DNA from: Allopontixanthobacter sediminis
Lineage (GTDB): Bacteria > Pseudomonadota > Alphaproteobacteria > Sphingomonadales > Sphingomonadaceae
Assembly: GCF_009828115.1 (NCBI RefSeq)
Contig: NZ_WTYL01000001.1
Location: forward strand, 992,001 to 1,056,000
Length of the DNA stretch: 64,000 nt
Direction: 5' to 3'
In this document: positions 46,757-55,467 of the stretch, one piece after another
Numbering within the stretch: the stretch's first letter is position 1
How the letters are laid out: each line of letters opens with the position of its first letter
Notes under the pieces: model-generated
What the model saw: only the letters and a program-made list of their open reading frames with translations
Told to the model about the DNA's origin: nothing
The model's database searches: none
Position numbers and translations under genes: made by a program

Positions 46757-47655
46757 GCAACAAAACTTCAAAATGCGGCGTAGTGGCCGTAATTGGCGCA
46801 CCTAACGCGGGCAAATCGACACTGGTGAACCAGATGGTCGGCCAGAAAGTCGCTATCACCAGTGCCAAGGCGCAGACGACCCGCGCCCGGCTGCTCGGGA
46901 TTGCACTGGCGGACAAGACGCAGATCATCCTCGTGGATACCCCGGGCATCTTTGCGCCAAAGCGCCGCCTCGACCGGGCCATGGTTAGCGCCGCGTGGGA
47001 AGGCGCCACCGCCGCCGATGCGGTGTTGCTGGTGGTCGATCCGCTGAAGAAGCGGCGACACGAACTCGAACCGCTGCTGGAAGCGCTGGCGAAGCGTCCG
47101 GAACGCAAGCTGTTGGCGCTCAACAAGGTCGACAAGGCGGCAAAGGAACCGCTGCTGGAATTGGCACAGGAACTGACCGGAAAAGTCGATTTTGACGAGG
47201 TGTTCTTCATTTCCGCCTACACCGGAGACGGTGTGCCCGAATTGAAGGCGCATCTGGCAAATTTGATGCCGGAGGGCGAATGGCACTATCCCGAGGACCA
47301 GGTCAGCGACGCCAGCGAACGCCTGATGGCGGCGGAAATTACCCGTGAACAGCTGTACAAACAGCTGCATGACGAGCTCCCGTATGACAGCGCGGTGCGA
47401 CCGGAGAGTTATCTCCAGCGCGGCGATGGCAGTGTGGAAATCCGCCAGCAGATTGTAATCGGCCGCGAAAGCCAGAAGCCTATCGTGCTGGGCAAAGGCG
47501 GCTCTATGATCAAGAGCATCGGCGAGGCGGCCCGTAACGAATTGTCCGAAGTGCTAGGGGTGAAGGTGCATCTGTTCCTGCACGTCAAGGTCGACGAGAA
47601 ATGGGCCGACGACAAGGAAATCTACGAGGAAATCGGACTCGATTGGGGTCGGTGA
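46753..47655 (+). CDS. era: GTPase Era
   Basis: Essential GTPase for 16S rRNA maturation and 30S assembly. The 300-residue product has G1 GAPNAGKST (15-23), G2 AQTTRARLLG, G3 DTPGI, G4 NKVD, and a C-terminal KH domain (VLGKGGSMIKSIGEAARNEL). It ends the lepB-rnc-era operon, followed within 20 bases by a hairpin. GEWHYPEDQVSD is a family-specific switch region. Confidence 0.97.
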   Translation: MSNKTSKCGVVAVIGAPNAGKSTLVNQMVGQKVAITSAKAQTTRARLLGIALADKTQIILVDTPGIFAPKRRLDRAMVSAAWEGATAADAVLLVVDPLKKRRHELEPLLEALAKRPERKLLALNKVDKAAKEPLLELAQELTGKVDFDEVFFISAYTGDGVPELKAHLANLMPEGEWHYPEDQVSDASERLMAAEITREQLYKQLHDELPYDSAVRPESYLQRGDGSVEIRQQIVIGRESQKPIVLGKGGSMIKSIGEAARNELSEVLGVKVHLFLHVKVDEKWADDKEIYEEIGLDWGR

Positions 47656-47671
47656 TGCGCAACCGGATAAT

Positions 47672-47699
47672 GCTGGCGGCCACCCGGGCCGTCAGCGTT
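47672..47699 (+). terminator. Terminator of lepB-rnc-era
   Basis: GCTGGCGGCC (47672-47681) pairs with GGCCGTCAGC (47687-47696) with one mismatch and a 5-base loop, then TTTCTT. The right arm overlaps the stop region of the converging 60-residue gene. Confidence 0.65.
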
Positions 47700-47874
47700 T
47701 CTTGACGATCATCACCTTGTTCTTCTTGGCGAAATCCTTGGTCGATTCCTCGCTTCGGCCCAATGCCTTGGCGATGGCCTTGATGCCGTGACCCTTCCCG
47801 GCGAGGAGGCGGAGCTTTCCGGCCTCTTCGGCGTTCCAGGGCTGCTTGTGGCGTTCGAAATGTTCCTTCGCCAC
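47692..47874 (-). CDS. 60-residue SANT/Myb-like helix-turn-helix protein
   Basis: A basic, mostly helical product reading MAKEHFERHKQPWNAEEAGK at the start, then KGHGIKAIAKALGRSEESTK, which resembles the Trp-containing Myb/SANT helix-turn-helix (W..EE..KL..L...G..I..IA..LGRS). The start is GTG 47874, sharing one base with the topA stop, so it is translated after topA. Likely DNA- or nucleoid-binding, possibly helping topoisomerase I; this is inference. Short but strongly coupled to topA, which supports it being real. Confidence 0.7.
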   Translation of the reverse strand: MAKEHFERHKQPWNAEEAGKLRLLAGKGHGIKAIAKALGRSEESTKDFAKKNKVMIVKKR

Positions 47875-50438
47875 TATTCGGCAGCTTTCGTCGCAGGAGC
47901 CTTCTTAGCCGGAGCCTTCTTCTTCGCTGCGGGTTTCTTCTTCGGTCCGGCTTTCTTCTTTGCCGGCGCCTTGCGGCCCTTTTTCTTCGGCGGTCCCTTC
48001 GCGATGCGAGCGTCGATTAGCTCGATTGCCTGTTGATCGGTCAGATCTTCGGGCTTCACGTCCTTCGGGATGGTCGCGTTGTTGGTGCCATCGGTAACGT
48101 AGGGACCGTAGCGTCCCGGCATCACCTTCATTTCGGCGTCGGTGGTCGGATGCTTGCCGAGAACCTTGATCGGTTCCGCCGCCGCCCGTGTACCGCCCTT
48201 GCGGTTGGCGGCCTCCGCAAGCAGCGTTACCGCCGCGTTCATTCCGGTGTCGAACACATCGCGGGTGGAGGTCAGCTTCGCATATTTTCCGTCGTGACGG
48301 AGGTACGGCCCGTAACGGCCAATGTTGGCTTCAATTTCCTTGCCGGTTTCGGGGTGGGTTCCGACAATACGCGGCAGGTCGAGCAATTTCAGCGCCCATT
48401 CCAGATCGAAATCGTCGAGGTCCTTGGGGATACTCGCGCGCTTGGCGTCCGCACCCTCACCCAATTGGATGTACGGTCCGAAGCGGCCCGTCTTGCGCTC
48501 GACCGGCAATCCGGTGACGGGATCGTTGCCCATCGATTCGTCTTCGCCGCCCTCGTCCGCCTCTCCGCCCGGCTGGGCAAAACGGCGGGTGAACTTGCAT
48601 TCGGGGTAATTCGAACAGGCGATGAAGGCACCGTATTTGCCGCCGCGCAGCGCCAGCCGCCCTTCCCCGCACTTGGGACACAGGCGCGGATCGCCGCCAT
48701 CTTCCTTCGCCGGGAACAGGTAGTCGGACAGAAATTCGTCAAGCTTCTCGGAAACTTCGGACGGCTTGAACTCCATAACCTCGTCGGATTTCGGTTTGAA
48801 ATCCTTCCAGAAATTGGCGAGCACCGCCTTGTATTCAGCCTTGCCGTCGGAGACGATATCGAGCTCATCCTCCATGCCGGCGGTAAAATCATAGGCCACG
48901 TAGCGGTCAAAGAACCGTTCGAGGAATGCGGTCAACAGACGCCCGCTCTCCTCGGCGAAGAAGCGGTTCTTCTCCATCCGGACATAGTCGCGGTCGCGCA
49001 GGGTCTGGATGGTCGAGGCGTAGGTCGATGGACGGCCGATGCCCAGTTCCTCCAGCCGTTTGACCAGGCTGGCTTCGGAAAAACGCGGCGGCGGCTGGGT
49101 GAAATGCTGGTTGGCATTAACTGCCTTCTTCACAGGGCTATCGCCCTTTTTCATGACCGGCAGCAGTCCGGATTCGTCGTCCGCCGCGTCGTCGAAACTC
49201 TCTTCGTACACAGCGAGGAAACCGGGGAATTTTACGACCTGGCCGGTAGCGCGCAATTCGTGCCGGCCGGTCGGATCGCGCATCGTTACCGTGGTGCGCT
49301 CGAGGCTGGCCGAAGCCATCTGGCTGGCCATCGCGCGTTTGAAGATGAGCGAATACAGCTTCGCCTCGTCACCGCTGCCGACCTTGTCCTGGGTAAAGCT
49401 GGTGGGCCGGATCGCCTCGTGCGCTTCCTGCGCGTTTTTCGCCTTGGTGGCGTAATGGCGGGGTTTTTCCGGCAGGTAATGGCCGTTGTAACGGTCCGAA
49501 ATCGCCGCCCGCGCTGCAGAAATAGCGCTGTGATCCATCTGCACGCCGTCCGTCCGCATGTAGGTAATCGCGCCGGCCTCGTACAGATTCTGCGCCAGCC
49601 GCATGGTGTGGCTCGCGGAGTAACCAAGCTTGCGGCTGGCTTCCTGCTGCAATGTCGAGGTCGTGAACGGCGGCGAGGGATGGCGCTTCTGCGGCTTGGT
49701 TTCGACGTCCTCGATCGTGAAGCGGCCGTTCTCGACGGCGGTCTTTGCCGCCATCGCGCTGCCTTCGTTGCCGAGGGTCAGCTTGTCGAGCTTCTCGCCA
49801 TCGAACTTGACCAGGCGGGCGTCGAACTCGGTCCCGTCCTGCTCCATCTTGGCGACGACAGACCAATATTCCTGCGCGCGGAACGCTTCGATCTCACGTT
49901 CCCGGTCGACGATGATCCGGAGCGCAACGGACTGCACCCGGCCCGCGCTTTTCGCGCCAGGCAGCTTGCGCCACAGAACAGGCGAAAGGGTGAATCCGAA
50001 CAGATAATCCAGCGCGCGGCGCGCCAGGTACGCGTCGATCAGATCGGTGTCGAGACCGCGCGGCCGGGTCATCGCCTCGGTCACGGCGGCCTTGGTGATC
50101 GCGTTGAAGGTCACCCGGTCGACCACCTTGGGTAGCGCCTTGCGCTTGGCCAGCAATTCCTGGACGTGCCACGAAATCGCTTCGCCTTCACGATCAGGGT
50201 CGGTCGCGAGGATCAGCCGGTCGGCCTTCTTCGCCGCGTCGGTGATTTCTTTCATCCGGGACGTCTTGTCGCGGTAGACTTCCCAATCCATCGCAAAATC
50301 CTCGTCCGGCCGCACGCTGCCATCCTTGGGCGGCAAGTCACGGACATGGCCGTAGGAGGCGAGAACCTTGAAGTCCTTGCCGAGGTATTTCTCGATGGTC
50401 TTCGCCTTGGCTGGCGATTCGACGATAACTAACTGCAT
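47874..50438 (-). CDS. topA: DNA topoisomerase I
   Basis: Type IA enzyme relaxing negative supercoils. The 854-residue product has the TOPRIM domain MQLVIVESPAKAKTIEKYLG with DPDREGEA, and the active-site Tyr in GAITYMRTDGVQ. One C4 zinc finger (CPKCGEGRLALRGG, then CSNYPEC) is followed by further zinc-finger-like repeats lacking Cys (GRFGPYIQLG, GRYGPYLRHD, GRYGPYVTDG). The C-terminal tail is extremely Lys/Ala/Pro rich (KAPAKKKAGPKKKPAAKKKA), a nonspecific DNA-binding extension. The 60-residue HTH gene is coupled downstream. Confidence 0.97.
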   Translation of the reverse strand: MQLVIVESPAKAKTIEKYLGKDFKVLASYGHVRDLPPKDGSVRPDEDFAMDWEVYRDKTSRMKEITDAAKKADRLILATDPDREGEAISWHVQELLAKRKALPKVVDRVTFNAITKAAVTEAMTRPRGLDTDLIDAYLARRALDYLFGFTLSPVLWRKLPGAKSAGRVQSVALRIIVDREREIEAFRAQEYWSVVAKMEQDGTEFDARLVKFDGEKLDKLTLGNEGSAMAAKTAVENGRFTIEDVETKPQKRHPSPPFTTSTLQQEASRKLGYSASHTMRLAQNLYEAGAITYMRTDGVQMDHSAISAARAAISDRYNGHYLPEKPRHYATKAKNAQEAHEAIRPTSFTQDKVGSGDEAKLYSLIFKRAMASQMASASLERTTVTMRDPTGRHELRATGQVVKFPGFLAVYEESFDDAADDESGLLPVMKKGDSPVKKAVNANQHFTQPPPRFSEASLVKRLEELGIGRPSTYASTIQTLRDRDYVRMEKNRFFAEESGRLLTAFLERFFDRYVAYDFTAGMEDELDIVSDGKAEYKAVLANFWKDFKPKSDEVMEFKPSEVSEKLDEFLSDYLFPAKEDGGDPRLCPKCGEGRLALRGGKYGAFIACSNYPECKFTRRFAQPGGEADEGGEDESMGNDPVTGLPVERKTGRFGPYIQLGEGADAKRASIPKDLDDFDLEWALKLLDLPRIVGTHPETGKEIEANIGRYGPYLRHDGKYAKLTSTRDVFDTGMNAAVTLLAEAANRKGGTRAAAEPIKVLGKHPTTDAEMKVMPGRYGPYVTDGTNNATIPKDVKPEDLTDQQAIELIDARIAKGPPKKKGRKAPAKKKAGPKKKPAAKKKAPAKKAPATKAAE

Positions 50439-50547
50439 GGGAAGTTCGGAAAGTCCTTACGTGTACGTGTACGCGAGGGTGGGGCCGTAGATTACGGTTC
50501 GTCAAGTGGCTAGGATTTGTGTCGTTTCAATGCGGGCGGCGCCGAAT

Positions 50548-51663
50548 TCAGCCTACCAGGCTCACCCTGCCCGCTGCGTGCCGGGTCAGGCGTCCGACAA
50601 TTTCCAGTTCCAGCAGCGCGAGTTGCACCGAGGCGGTGCTGGTGCCGGATTGCCTGATCAGTTCGTCCACGGAAATTGGCGCGGTGGTCAGGAGCTGTTC
50701 GATGTCTGCCGGTTCCTCACTCGCAAAATCCTCCCCGGGATCGTAAGTCCACGGCTGGGCTTCACGGAAACGGGAGCGGGGATTGCCGTCGAAGCCGGAC
50801 AGCAATTCCACCACATCTTCCGGAGACTGGACGAGCACGGCGCCGTCACGGATCAGCTGATTGCAGCCCTGCGACCGGCTGTCGAGCGGGCTGCCAGGGA
50901 TCGCCATGACTTCGCGCCCGGCCTCCCCCGCCAGCCTCGCCGTGATTAGCGATCCGGATTTCGGTGCCGCCTCGACCACCAGAGTTCCGGCAGCCAACCC
51001 CGCAATAATCCGGTTGCGGCTGGGGAAATGGCTGCCGCGCGGTTCCGTGCCCGGGGGCTGCTCCGCAATCAGCAGGCCCTCGCTGGCGATCTGCTTCTGC
51101 AATTCGGCGTGTTGCGGCGGATAGGCAATCTCGATCCCGCTAGCGATTACCCCGATGGTTATGGGCAACGCGCCCTTGTGGGCGGCGCCGTCTATGCCCC
51201 GGGCAAGACCGGATACCACCACCAACCCCGCATCCGAGAGAGCCAGCGCGAAATCACGGGCCAGCTTCACCGCTGCGGCAGAGGCATTGCGCGCGCCGAC
51301 CATCGCCACACAGGGTTTCGCCGCCAGCGCAATATCGCCTCGGTAGGTGAGGATCGGCGGTGCGCTTTCCAATTCGCGCAGCAAGGCGGGGTATTCCGGA
51401 GAATCGTGGAACAGGTACCGCGCGCCGGCTTGACGAACGGCGTTTACTTCCGCCTCGATCCGCGCCGAAGGGGCCGGCGCGTATTGCCGCCCTCCCCGCT
51501 TTCCGAGATCGGGCAGTCCATCCAACGCGGCCACGGCGCTGCCGAACCGGCGCAGCAATTGGGCGTAGCTGACCGGGCCGATGTTCGGGGATCGCAGCAA
51601 GCGGATGCGGGCAAAAGCCTCTTCCTGCCCCAGAACAGGTGGCTTCAGTGCTCCTTCGGTCAC
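50548..51663 (-). CDS. dprA: DNA processing protein DprA
   Basis: Binds incoming single-stranded DNA and loads RecA in natural transformation; it is also present in bacteria with no known competence. The 371-residue product has a helix-hairpin start (LLRSPNIGPVSYAQLLRRFG), the Rossmann core VAMVGARNASAAAVKLARDFA, VVSGLARGIDGAAHKGAL and FPSRNRIIAGLAAGTLVVEAA, and a C-terminal winged helix (PISVDELIRQSGTSTASVQLAL). It starts at GTG 51663, overlapping the plsY stop as GTGA. No com genes are present here. Confidence 0.95.
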   Translation of the reverse strand: MTEGALKPPVLGQEEAFARIRLLRSPNIGPVSYAQLLRRFGSAVAALDGLPDLGKRGGRQYAPAPSARIEAEVNAVRQAGARYLFHDSPEYPALLRELESAPPILTYRGDIALAAKPCVAMVGARNASAAAVKLARDFALALSDAGLVVVSGLARGIDGAAHKGALPITIGVIASGIEIAYPPQHAELQKQIASEGLLIAEQPPGTEPRGSHFPSRNRIIAGLAAGTLVVEAAPKSGSLITARLAGEAGREVMAIPGSPLDSRSQGCNQLIRDGAVLVQSPEDVVELLSGFDGNPRSRFREAQPWTYDPGEDFASEEPADIEQLLTTAPISVDELIRQSGTSTASVQLALLELEIVGRLTRHAAGRVSLVG

Positions 51664-52244
51664 GCGTTGCTGCCGCCCACTTTCGGTTCCGTACCGTTTT
51701 TAAGGCGGCCGATGTTGGCCCGGTGGAGCCACAGGATCAAAGCGGCGATAACCGCAAGGAACGGCACGAATTGTGGCCATCCAGTCAGATAGGCGGCCAC
51801 CGGAGCCGCCACCGCCGCCGTCATTCCGGCAAGCGAGCTGAACCGCCAGATCGCCAGCATCCCAAGCCAGGCGAGCGCGTAAAACGCTCCGATGGGCCAG
51901 GCGAGGCCGAAGCAGACGCCAGCAAGCGTCGCGACGCCCTTGCCGCCCCTGAATTTGAGCCACAACGGAAAACAGTGTCCGATTACCGCGCCCACCGCGG
52001 CAAAGCCCGCCGCCTCGGGGAAGAGGCGCCACGTCAGGAATACCGCCAGGAATCCCTTGAACAGGTCGAGCAGCAGGGTCGCCGCCGCCAGCCCCTTGTT
52101 GCCGGTGCGCAGGACATTGGTTGCGCCGATGTTGCCGGAACCGATATTTCGCACATCGCCGAGACCGGCAACCCGGGTCAGGATCAGACCGAATGGGATC
52201 GAACCCAGCACGTAACCCAGCAAGGCGGCCCAGATGTTATCCAT
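51660..52244 (-). CDS. plsY: Glycerol-3-phosphate acyltransferase PlsY
   Basis: Inner-membrane acyltransferase using acyl-phosphate to make lysophosphatidate. The 194-residue product has about five membrane helices and the three family motifs: LGSIPFGLIL, RNIGSGNIGATNVLR, and GHCFPLWLKFRGGKGVAT (substrate and phosphate binding). ATG 52244 follows GAGGG; a second ATG six codons earlier is possible. It is followed by dprA in overlap and divergent from murI. Confidence 0.96.
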   Translation of the reverse strand: MDNIWAALLGYVLGSIPFGLILTRVAGLGDVRNIGSGNIGATNVLRTGNKGLAAATLLLDLFKGFLAVFLTWRLFPEAAGFAAVGAVIGHCFPLWLKFRGGKGVATLAGVCFGLAWPIGAFYALAWLGMLAIWRFSSLAGMTAAVAAPVAAYLTGWPQFVPFLAVIAALILWLHRANIGRLKNGTEPKVGGSNA

Positions 52245-52359
52245 ATTACCCTCAGTTACCATGCGCGCCGAGCTTGCCGATGCGCAGACATGTTCCTAAT
52301 CCCGATGGAGTAAATCGCGCCCTTCGACAAGCGCGGGCCGAACCGAAGCGGAGTTTAAT

Positions 52360-53154
52360 TTGCAGCCTGACGCGCCAATCCTGCTGTTCGATTCCGGTGT
52401 CGGCGGTCTTTCGGTTTTGGGGGAACTACGGAAAATCCTTCCGCAAGCTCCGGTAATCTACGCTTCCGACCAGGCGGGGCTACCCTACGGCACAAAAACC
52501 GAGGTCCAGATTGCGACGCGGGTGGCAGGCCTGCTTGGCCGGATGAGCGAGCGGTACCGCCCGCGCCTTGTCTGCATCGCTTGCAACACCGCTTCCACCA
52601 TCGCGCTGGGCATGGTTCGCGAAGTGCTGGAGGTGCCGATTGTGGGCACCGTCCCGGCGATCAAGCCCGCCGCCGCGATCACAAGCAGCGGAGTGATCGG
52701 GCTGCTCGGCACGGCAGCGACAGTGCGGCAGGCTTATGTCGACAACCTCGAGCGGGAATTTGCCGGCGGCAAGACCTTGCTGCGCCACGCAGCGCCGGAA
52801 CTGGTCGATGTTGCGGAAGCCAAGTTGCGCGGGGAGCCGGTCGACCGCGCCACCATTCACGCTGCGGTCGCCGGATTGCGCAGCCAGCCTGGCGGCGAGT
52901 CGCTGGATGCGGTGGTTCTCGCCTGCACACATTTCCCGCTGCTGCGCGAGGAACTGGGCCGCGAGTTCGGGCCGGAGGTGGCCCTGATCGACGGGGCCGG
53001 GGGCATCGCGCGGCGGATCGCCGACTTGACCAGCGGGCAGGAATTTGTCCGGAGCGGGCCAGATCGGGCAATTACTACCGGTTCAGCCGAATATCTCGAG
53101 AGCTTGCGCGGGGCGCTGGAAGAATTCGGCCTCCACCGGTTCGACCGTTTCTAA
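52360..53154 (+). CDS. murI: Glutamate racemase
   Basis: Makes D-glutamate for peptidoglycan. The 264-residue product has the catalytic cysteines in ACNTASTIAL and ACTHFPLL, the front motif FDSGVGGLSVL, and SDQAGLPYGTK. The start appears to be TTG 52360 (preceded by AGCGGAG), giving MQPDAPILLFDSGVGG; no ATG lies nearby in frame. It is divergent from plsY and followed by hemA. Confidence 0.95.
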   Translation: MQPDAPILLFDSGVGGLSVLGELRKILPQAPVIYASDQAGLPYGTKTEVQIATRVAGLLGRMSERYRPRLVCIACNTASTIALGMVREVLEVPIVGTVPAIKPAAAITSSGVIGLLGTAATVRQAYVDNLEREFAGGKTLLRHAAPELVDVAEAKLRGEPVDRATIHAAVAGLRSQPGGESLDAVVLACTHFPLLREELGREFGPEVALIDGAGGIARRIADLTSGQEFVRSGPDRAITTGSAEYLESLRGALEEFGLHRFDRF

Positions 53155-53257
53155 TCGAGAATCGTTCGCAAAGATCGCGGTGGCAATATCGCTCTGGAGC
53201 GCCTAAATCGCGTCGTGAACAGCCGGGGCAAACCGGCGCAAGGACGCAGGTTACGGT

Positions 53258-54472
53258 GTGAACTACAACCAGATCTTCGACCAGGCTATCGACCGCCTGC
53301 ATTCCGAGGGGCGTTACCGCGTCTTCATCGAGATTATGCGCAACAAGGGGGCCTACCCCAACGCGCGCTGTTTCCATGGCCACAACGGCCCCAAACCGAT
53401 TACGGTGTGGTGCTCTAACGATTACCTCGCGATGGGACAGCACCCCAAGGTGATCTCCGCAATGGAAGACGCCTTGCATGATGTTGGCGCTGGTTCCGGC
53501 GGCACCCGCAATATTGGCGGTAACACCCATTTCCATGTCCAGCTCGAAAACGAACTGGCCGACCTGCACGGCAAGGAAGGTGCGCTGCTGTTTACCAGTG
53601 GTTACGTCTCCAACGATGCAACCCTGTCCACGCTCGCCAAATTGCTGCCCGGATGCGTAATCTTTTCGGACAGCCTGAACCACGCCAGCATGATCGCCGG
53701 CATCCGCAATTCAGGCTGCGAAAAGCGGGTGTTCAACCACAATGACGTGGTCCATCTCGAACAATTGCTGGCGGCCGAAGATCCCGAAACGCCGAAGCTG
53801 ATAGCATTCGAAAGCGTTTATTCGATGGACGGTGATATCGCGCCAATTCACGCCATCTGCGACCTCGCGGAAAAGTACAACGCGCTGACCTATATCGACG
53901 AGGTCCACGCTGTGGGCATGTACGGCAAGCGCGGCGGCGGCATCTCCGAACGCGACGAAGCGGCGCACCGGATCGACATCATCGAAGGTACGCTGGGCAA
54001 GGCGTTCGGCGTCATGGGCGGATATGTCGCGGCGGACAGGAAGATCATCGACGTGATCCGGTCCTATGCGCCCGGCTTCATCTTCACGACTTCGCTCAGC
54101 CCGGTCCTGGTCGCCGGCGTGCTGGCGTCGGTTCGCCATCTCAAGGAATCGTCGGTCGAGCGCGATGCGCAGCACGCCAATGCCGCTGCACTCAAGAAAC
54201 ATTTCCGCGATGCCGGCCTGCCGGTCATGGAATCGACTACCCATATCGTCCCGTTGATGGTCGGCGATCCGGTGCGCGCGAAGCGGATCAGCGATATCCT
54301 GCTGGCGGAATACGGCGTCTACGTGCAGCCGATCAACTTCCCGACGGTGCCGCGCGGAACGGAGCGGCTGCGGTTCACTCCCGGTCCGGCCCATACCAAC
54401 GAGATGATGACGGAACTCACCAAGGCGCTGGTTGAAATCTGGGACCGTCTGGATCTGCGCCAAGCCGCCTGA
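53258..54472 (+). CDS. hemA: 5-aminolevulinate synthase
   Basis: PLP enzyme condensing glycine with succinyl-CoA to start tetrapyrrole synthesis (C4 route typical of alphaproteobacteria), feeding heme and, in phototrophic relatives, bacteriochlorophyll. The 404-residue product has [45 protein letters not shown], and the PLP-binding Lys248 in [13 protein letters not shown]. The start is GTG 53258 after an AAGGACGCAGG site. The LOV-HTH blue-light regulator begins 83 bases downstream on the same strand. Confidence 0.96.
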   Translation: MNYNQIFDQAIDRLHSEGRYRVFIEIMRNKGAYPNARCFHGHNGPKPITVWCSNDYLAMGQHPKVISAMEDALHDVGAGSGGTRNIGGNTHFHVQLENELADLHGKEGALLFTSGYVSNDATLSTLAKLLPGCVIFSDSLNHASMIAGIRNSGCEKRVFNHNDVVHLEQLLAAEDPETPKLIAFESVYSMDGDIAPIHAICDLAEKYNALTYIDEVHAVGMYGKRGGGISERDEAAHRIDIIEGTLGKAFGVMGGYVAADRKIIDVIRSYAPGFIFTTSLSPVLVAGVLASVRHLKESSVERDAQHANAAALKKHFRDAGLPVMESTTHIVPLMVGDPVRAKRISDILLAEYGVYVQPINFPTVPRGTERLRFTPGPAHTNEMMTELTKALVEIWDRLDLRQAA

Positions 54473-54555
54473 AGCGGCGTAAGCCCAACCTGCTCCAGAC
54501 CCCGCCAGAAAAGTCAATATTTGCAATCCAGCCAAGCAACGCCGATATTGGGCTT

Positions 54556-55233
54556 GTGGTCGAACGTCTCTCAGATCAGGTCCTGACATCGGAGACGATG
54601 GCAGCGGAACCTTTTGCCCCTAGTGCGGACATATCTCCGCCAGATTGGGTGGTAGACTTGATCGCGTCGAGCCCGATCGCTTCCGTAGTTTCAAATCCGC
54701 GCCTGCAGGACAACCCGATCGTGGCGGTCAACTCGCCCTTCATCGAACTGACCGGCTATCCCGAATGCGAGATAATTGGACGCAATTGCCGCTTCCTTGC
54801 GGGGACCGGTACCGAGCCGTGGCTGACCGAACTCATCCGCGAGGGCGTTCGCGGGCACAGGCCAGTGTTGGTTGAAATACTCAATTACAAACGTGACGGG
54901 AGTCCTTTTCGCAACGCGGTGCTGATTGCGCCCATCTACGACGAGCTTAACGAATTGCTCTATTTCCTTGGAAGCCAAGTTGAGGTGGACGAAGGGCAGC
55001 AAGGCGTTTTCACTGCCCGCAGGAGCCGCGCGGCCCAGTCGATGAAGACACTGTCCCCGCGGCAGCTTGAAGTGACCCGATTGGTCGCCCAGGGGCTGCG
55101 CAACAAGGAAATCGCATTTCAACTCGGACTGGCGGAAAAGACCGTAAAGATGCACCGCGGTCTGGTCATGGAAAAGCTGGAACTACGCACCAGCGCCGAT
55201 CTGATCCGGCTGGCAGTCGAGGCGGGAATTTAG
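54556..55233 (+). CDS. LOV-HTH blue-light transcription factor, EL222-like
   Basis: Flavin photoreceptor fused to a LuxR-type DNA-binding domain. In E. litoralis EL222, blue light forms a Cys-flavin bond, frees the HTH and lets the protein dimerise on DNA. The 225-residue product has a LOV domain (about 31-145) with GRNCRFLAG (adduct Cys78), flavin contacts in [13 protein letters not shown] (Asn110, Asn120) and FLGSQVE (Gln141), then a LuxR HTH (about 165-225) with [20 protein letters not shown] and [13 protein letters not shown]. The GTG at 54556 gives an EL222-like N-terminus; an ATG at 54598 is the alternative. Its own candidate operator lies 22 bases after its stop. Confidence 0.95.
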   Translation: MVERLSDQVLTSETMAAEPFAPSADISPPDWVVDLIASSPIASVVSNPRLQDNPIVAVNSPFIELTGYPECEIIGRNCRFLAGTGTEPWLTELIREGVRGHRPVLVEILNYKRDGSPFRNAVLIAPIYDELNELLYFLGSQVEVDEGQQGVFTARRSRAAQSMKTLSPRQLEVTRLVAQGLRNKEIAFQLGLAEKTVKMHRGLVMEKLELRTSADLIRLAVEAGI

Positions 55234-55254
55234 CCTCCGGAAGGCCCGGACCAC

Positions 55255-55266
55255 AGCCTAAAGTCC
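55255..55266. promoter_or_regulatory. Predicted LOV-HTH operator AGCCTAAAGTCC
   Basis: Matches the EL222 SELEX consensus RGNCYWWRGNCY at all 12 positions. Its centre is about 44 bases before the predicted transcription start (CATATT -10-like hexamer at 55293-55298), the usual distance for LuxR-type activation. The intergenic stretches I scanned by eye gave no other full match. No experimental data; the consensus is from the literature as I remember it. Confidence 0.6.
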
Positions 55267-55303
55267 GTATTTTCGCACTCGCCCCGATACCGCATATTCC
55301 TGT

Positions 55304-55447
55304 CACTAGGGAATCGGATTGCTTCCGGAAAGGCATCTGACGCTGTTGGCGTGGCGCGGGTAGCCGATTTCGGTCGAACCACCCAAGTGGGATCCTCCGT
55401 CCCGCATGCGCCGCCGCGAGCTACCCACCAGCTCGCGGCGGCTTTTT
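55304..55447 (+). ncRNA. Candidate light-induced small RNA of about 145 nt
   Basis: Predicted from three signals: a full EL222-like operator at 55255-55266, a -10-like CATATT at 55293-55298, and a strong terminator at 55410-55447. No conserved protein or homologous family is visible. Several local stems can be drawn (TTCCGGAA at 55323-55330; GGGTAGC at 55358-55364 pairs with GCTACCC at 55420-55426). It could equally be the 3' UTR of the LOV gene. Both ends are estimated. Confidence 0.4.
55410..55447 (+). terminator. Strong plus-strand intrinsic terminator
   Basis: A perfect 13-bp stem GCCGCCGCGAGCT (55410-55422) / AGCTCGCGGCGGC (55430-55442) with a 7-base loop is followed by TTTTT (55443-55447). 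The T-run is on the plus strand, so it ends transcription coming from the LOV gene side, 177 bases after that gene's stop. Confidence 0.92.
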
Positions 55448-55467
55448 GTGCCCTCGGTTTGCGAGGT

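Noticed and set aside
48033-50135. Plus-strand open frame of 700 codons over topA, and similar ones over gor (42038-43855) and the mutase (35266-37230)
   Set aside because: All are antisense shadows with no start signals or family features; high GC content makes such frames common.
50460-50475. Short CGTGTA tandem near the topA start
   Set aside because: Only about two and a third copies, with no pairing partner and no regulatory similarity I can name.
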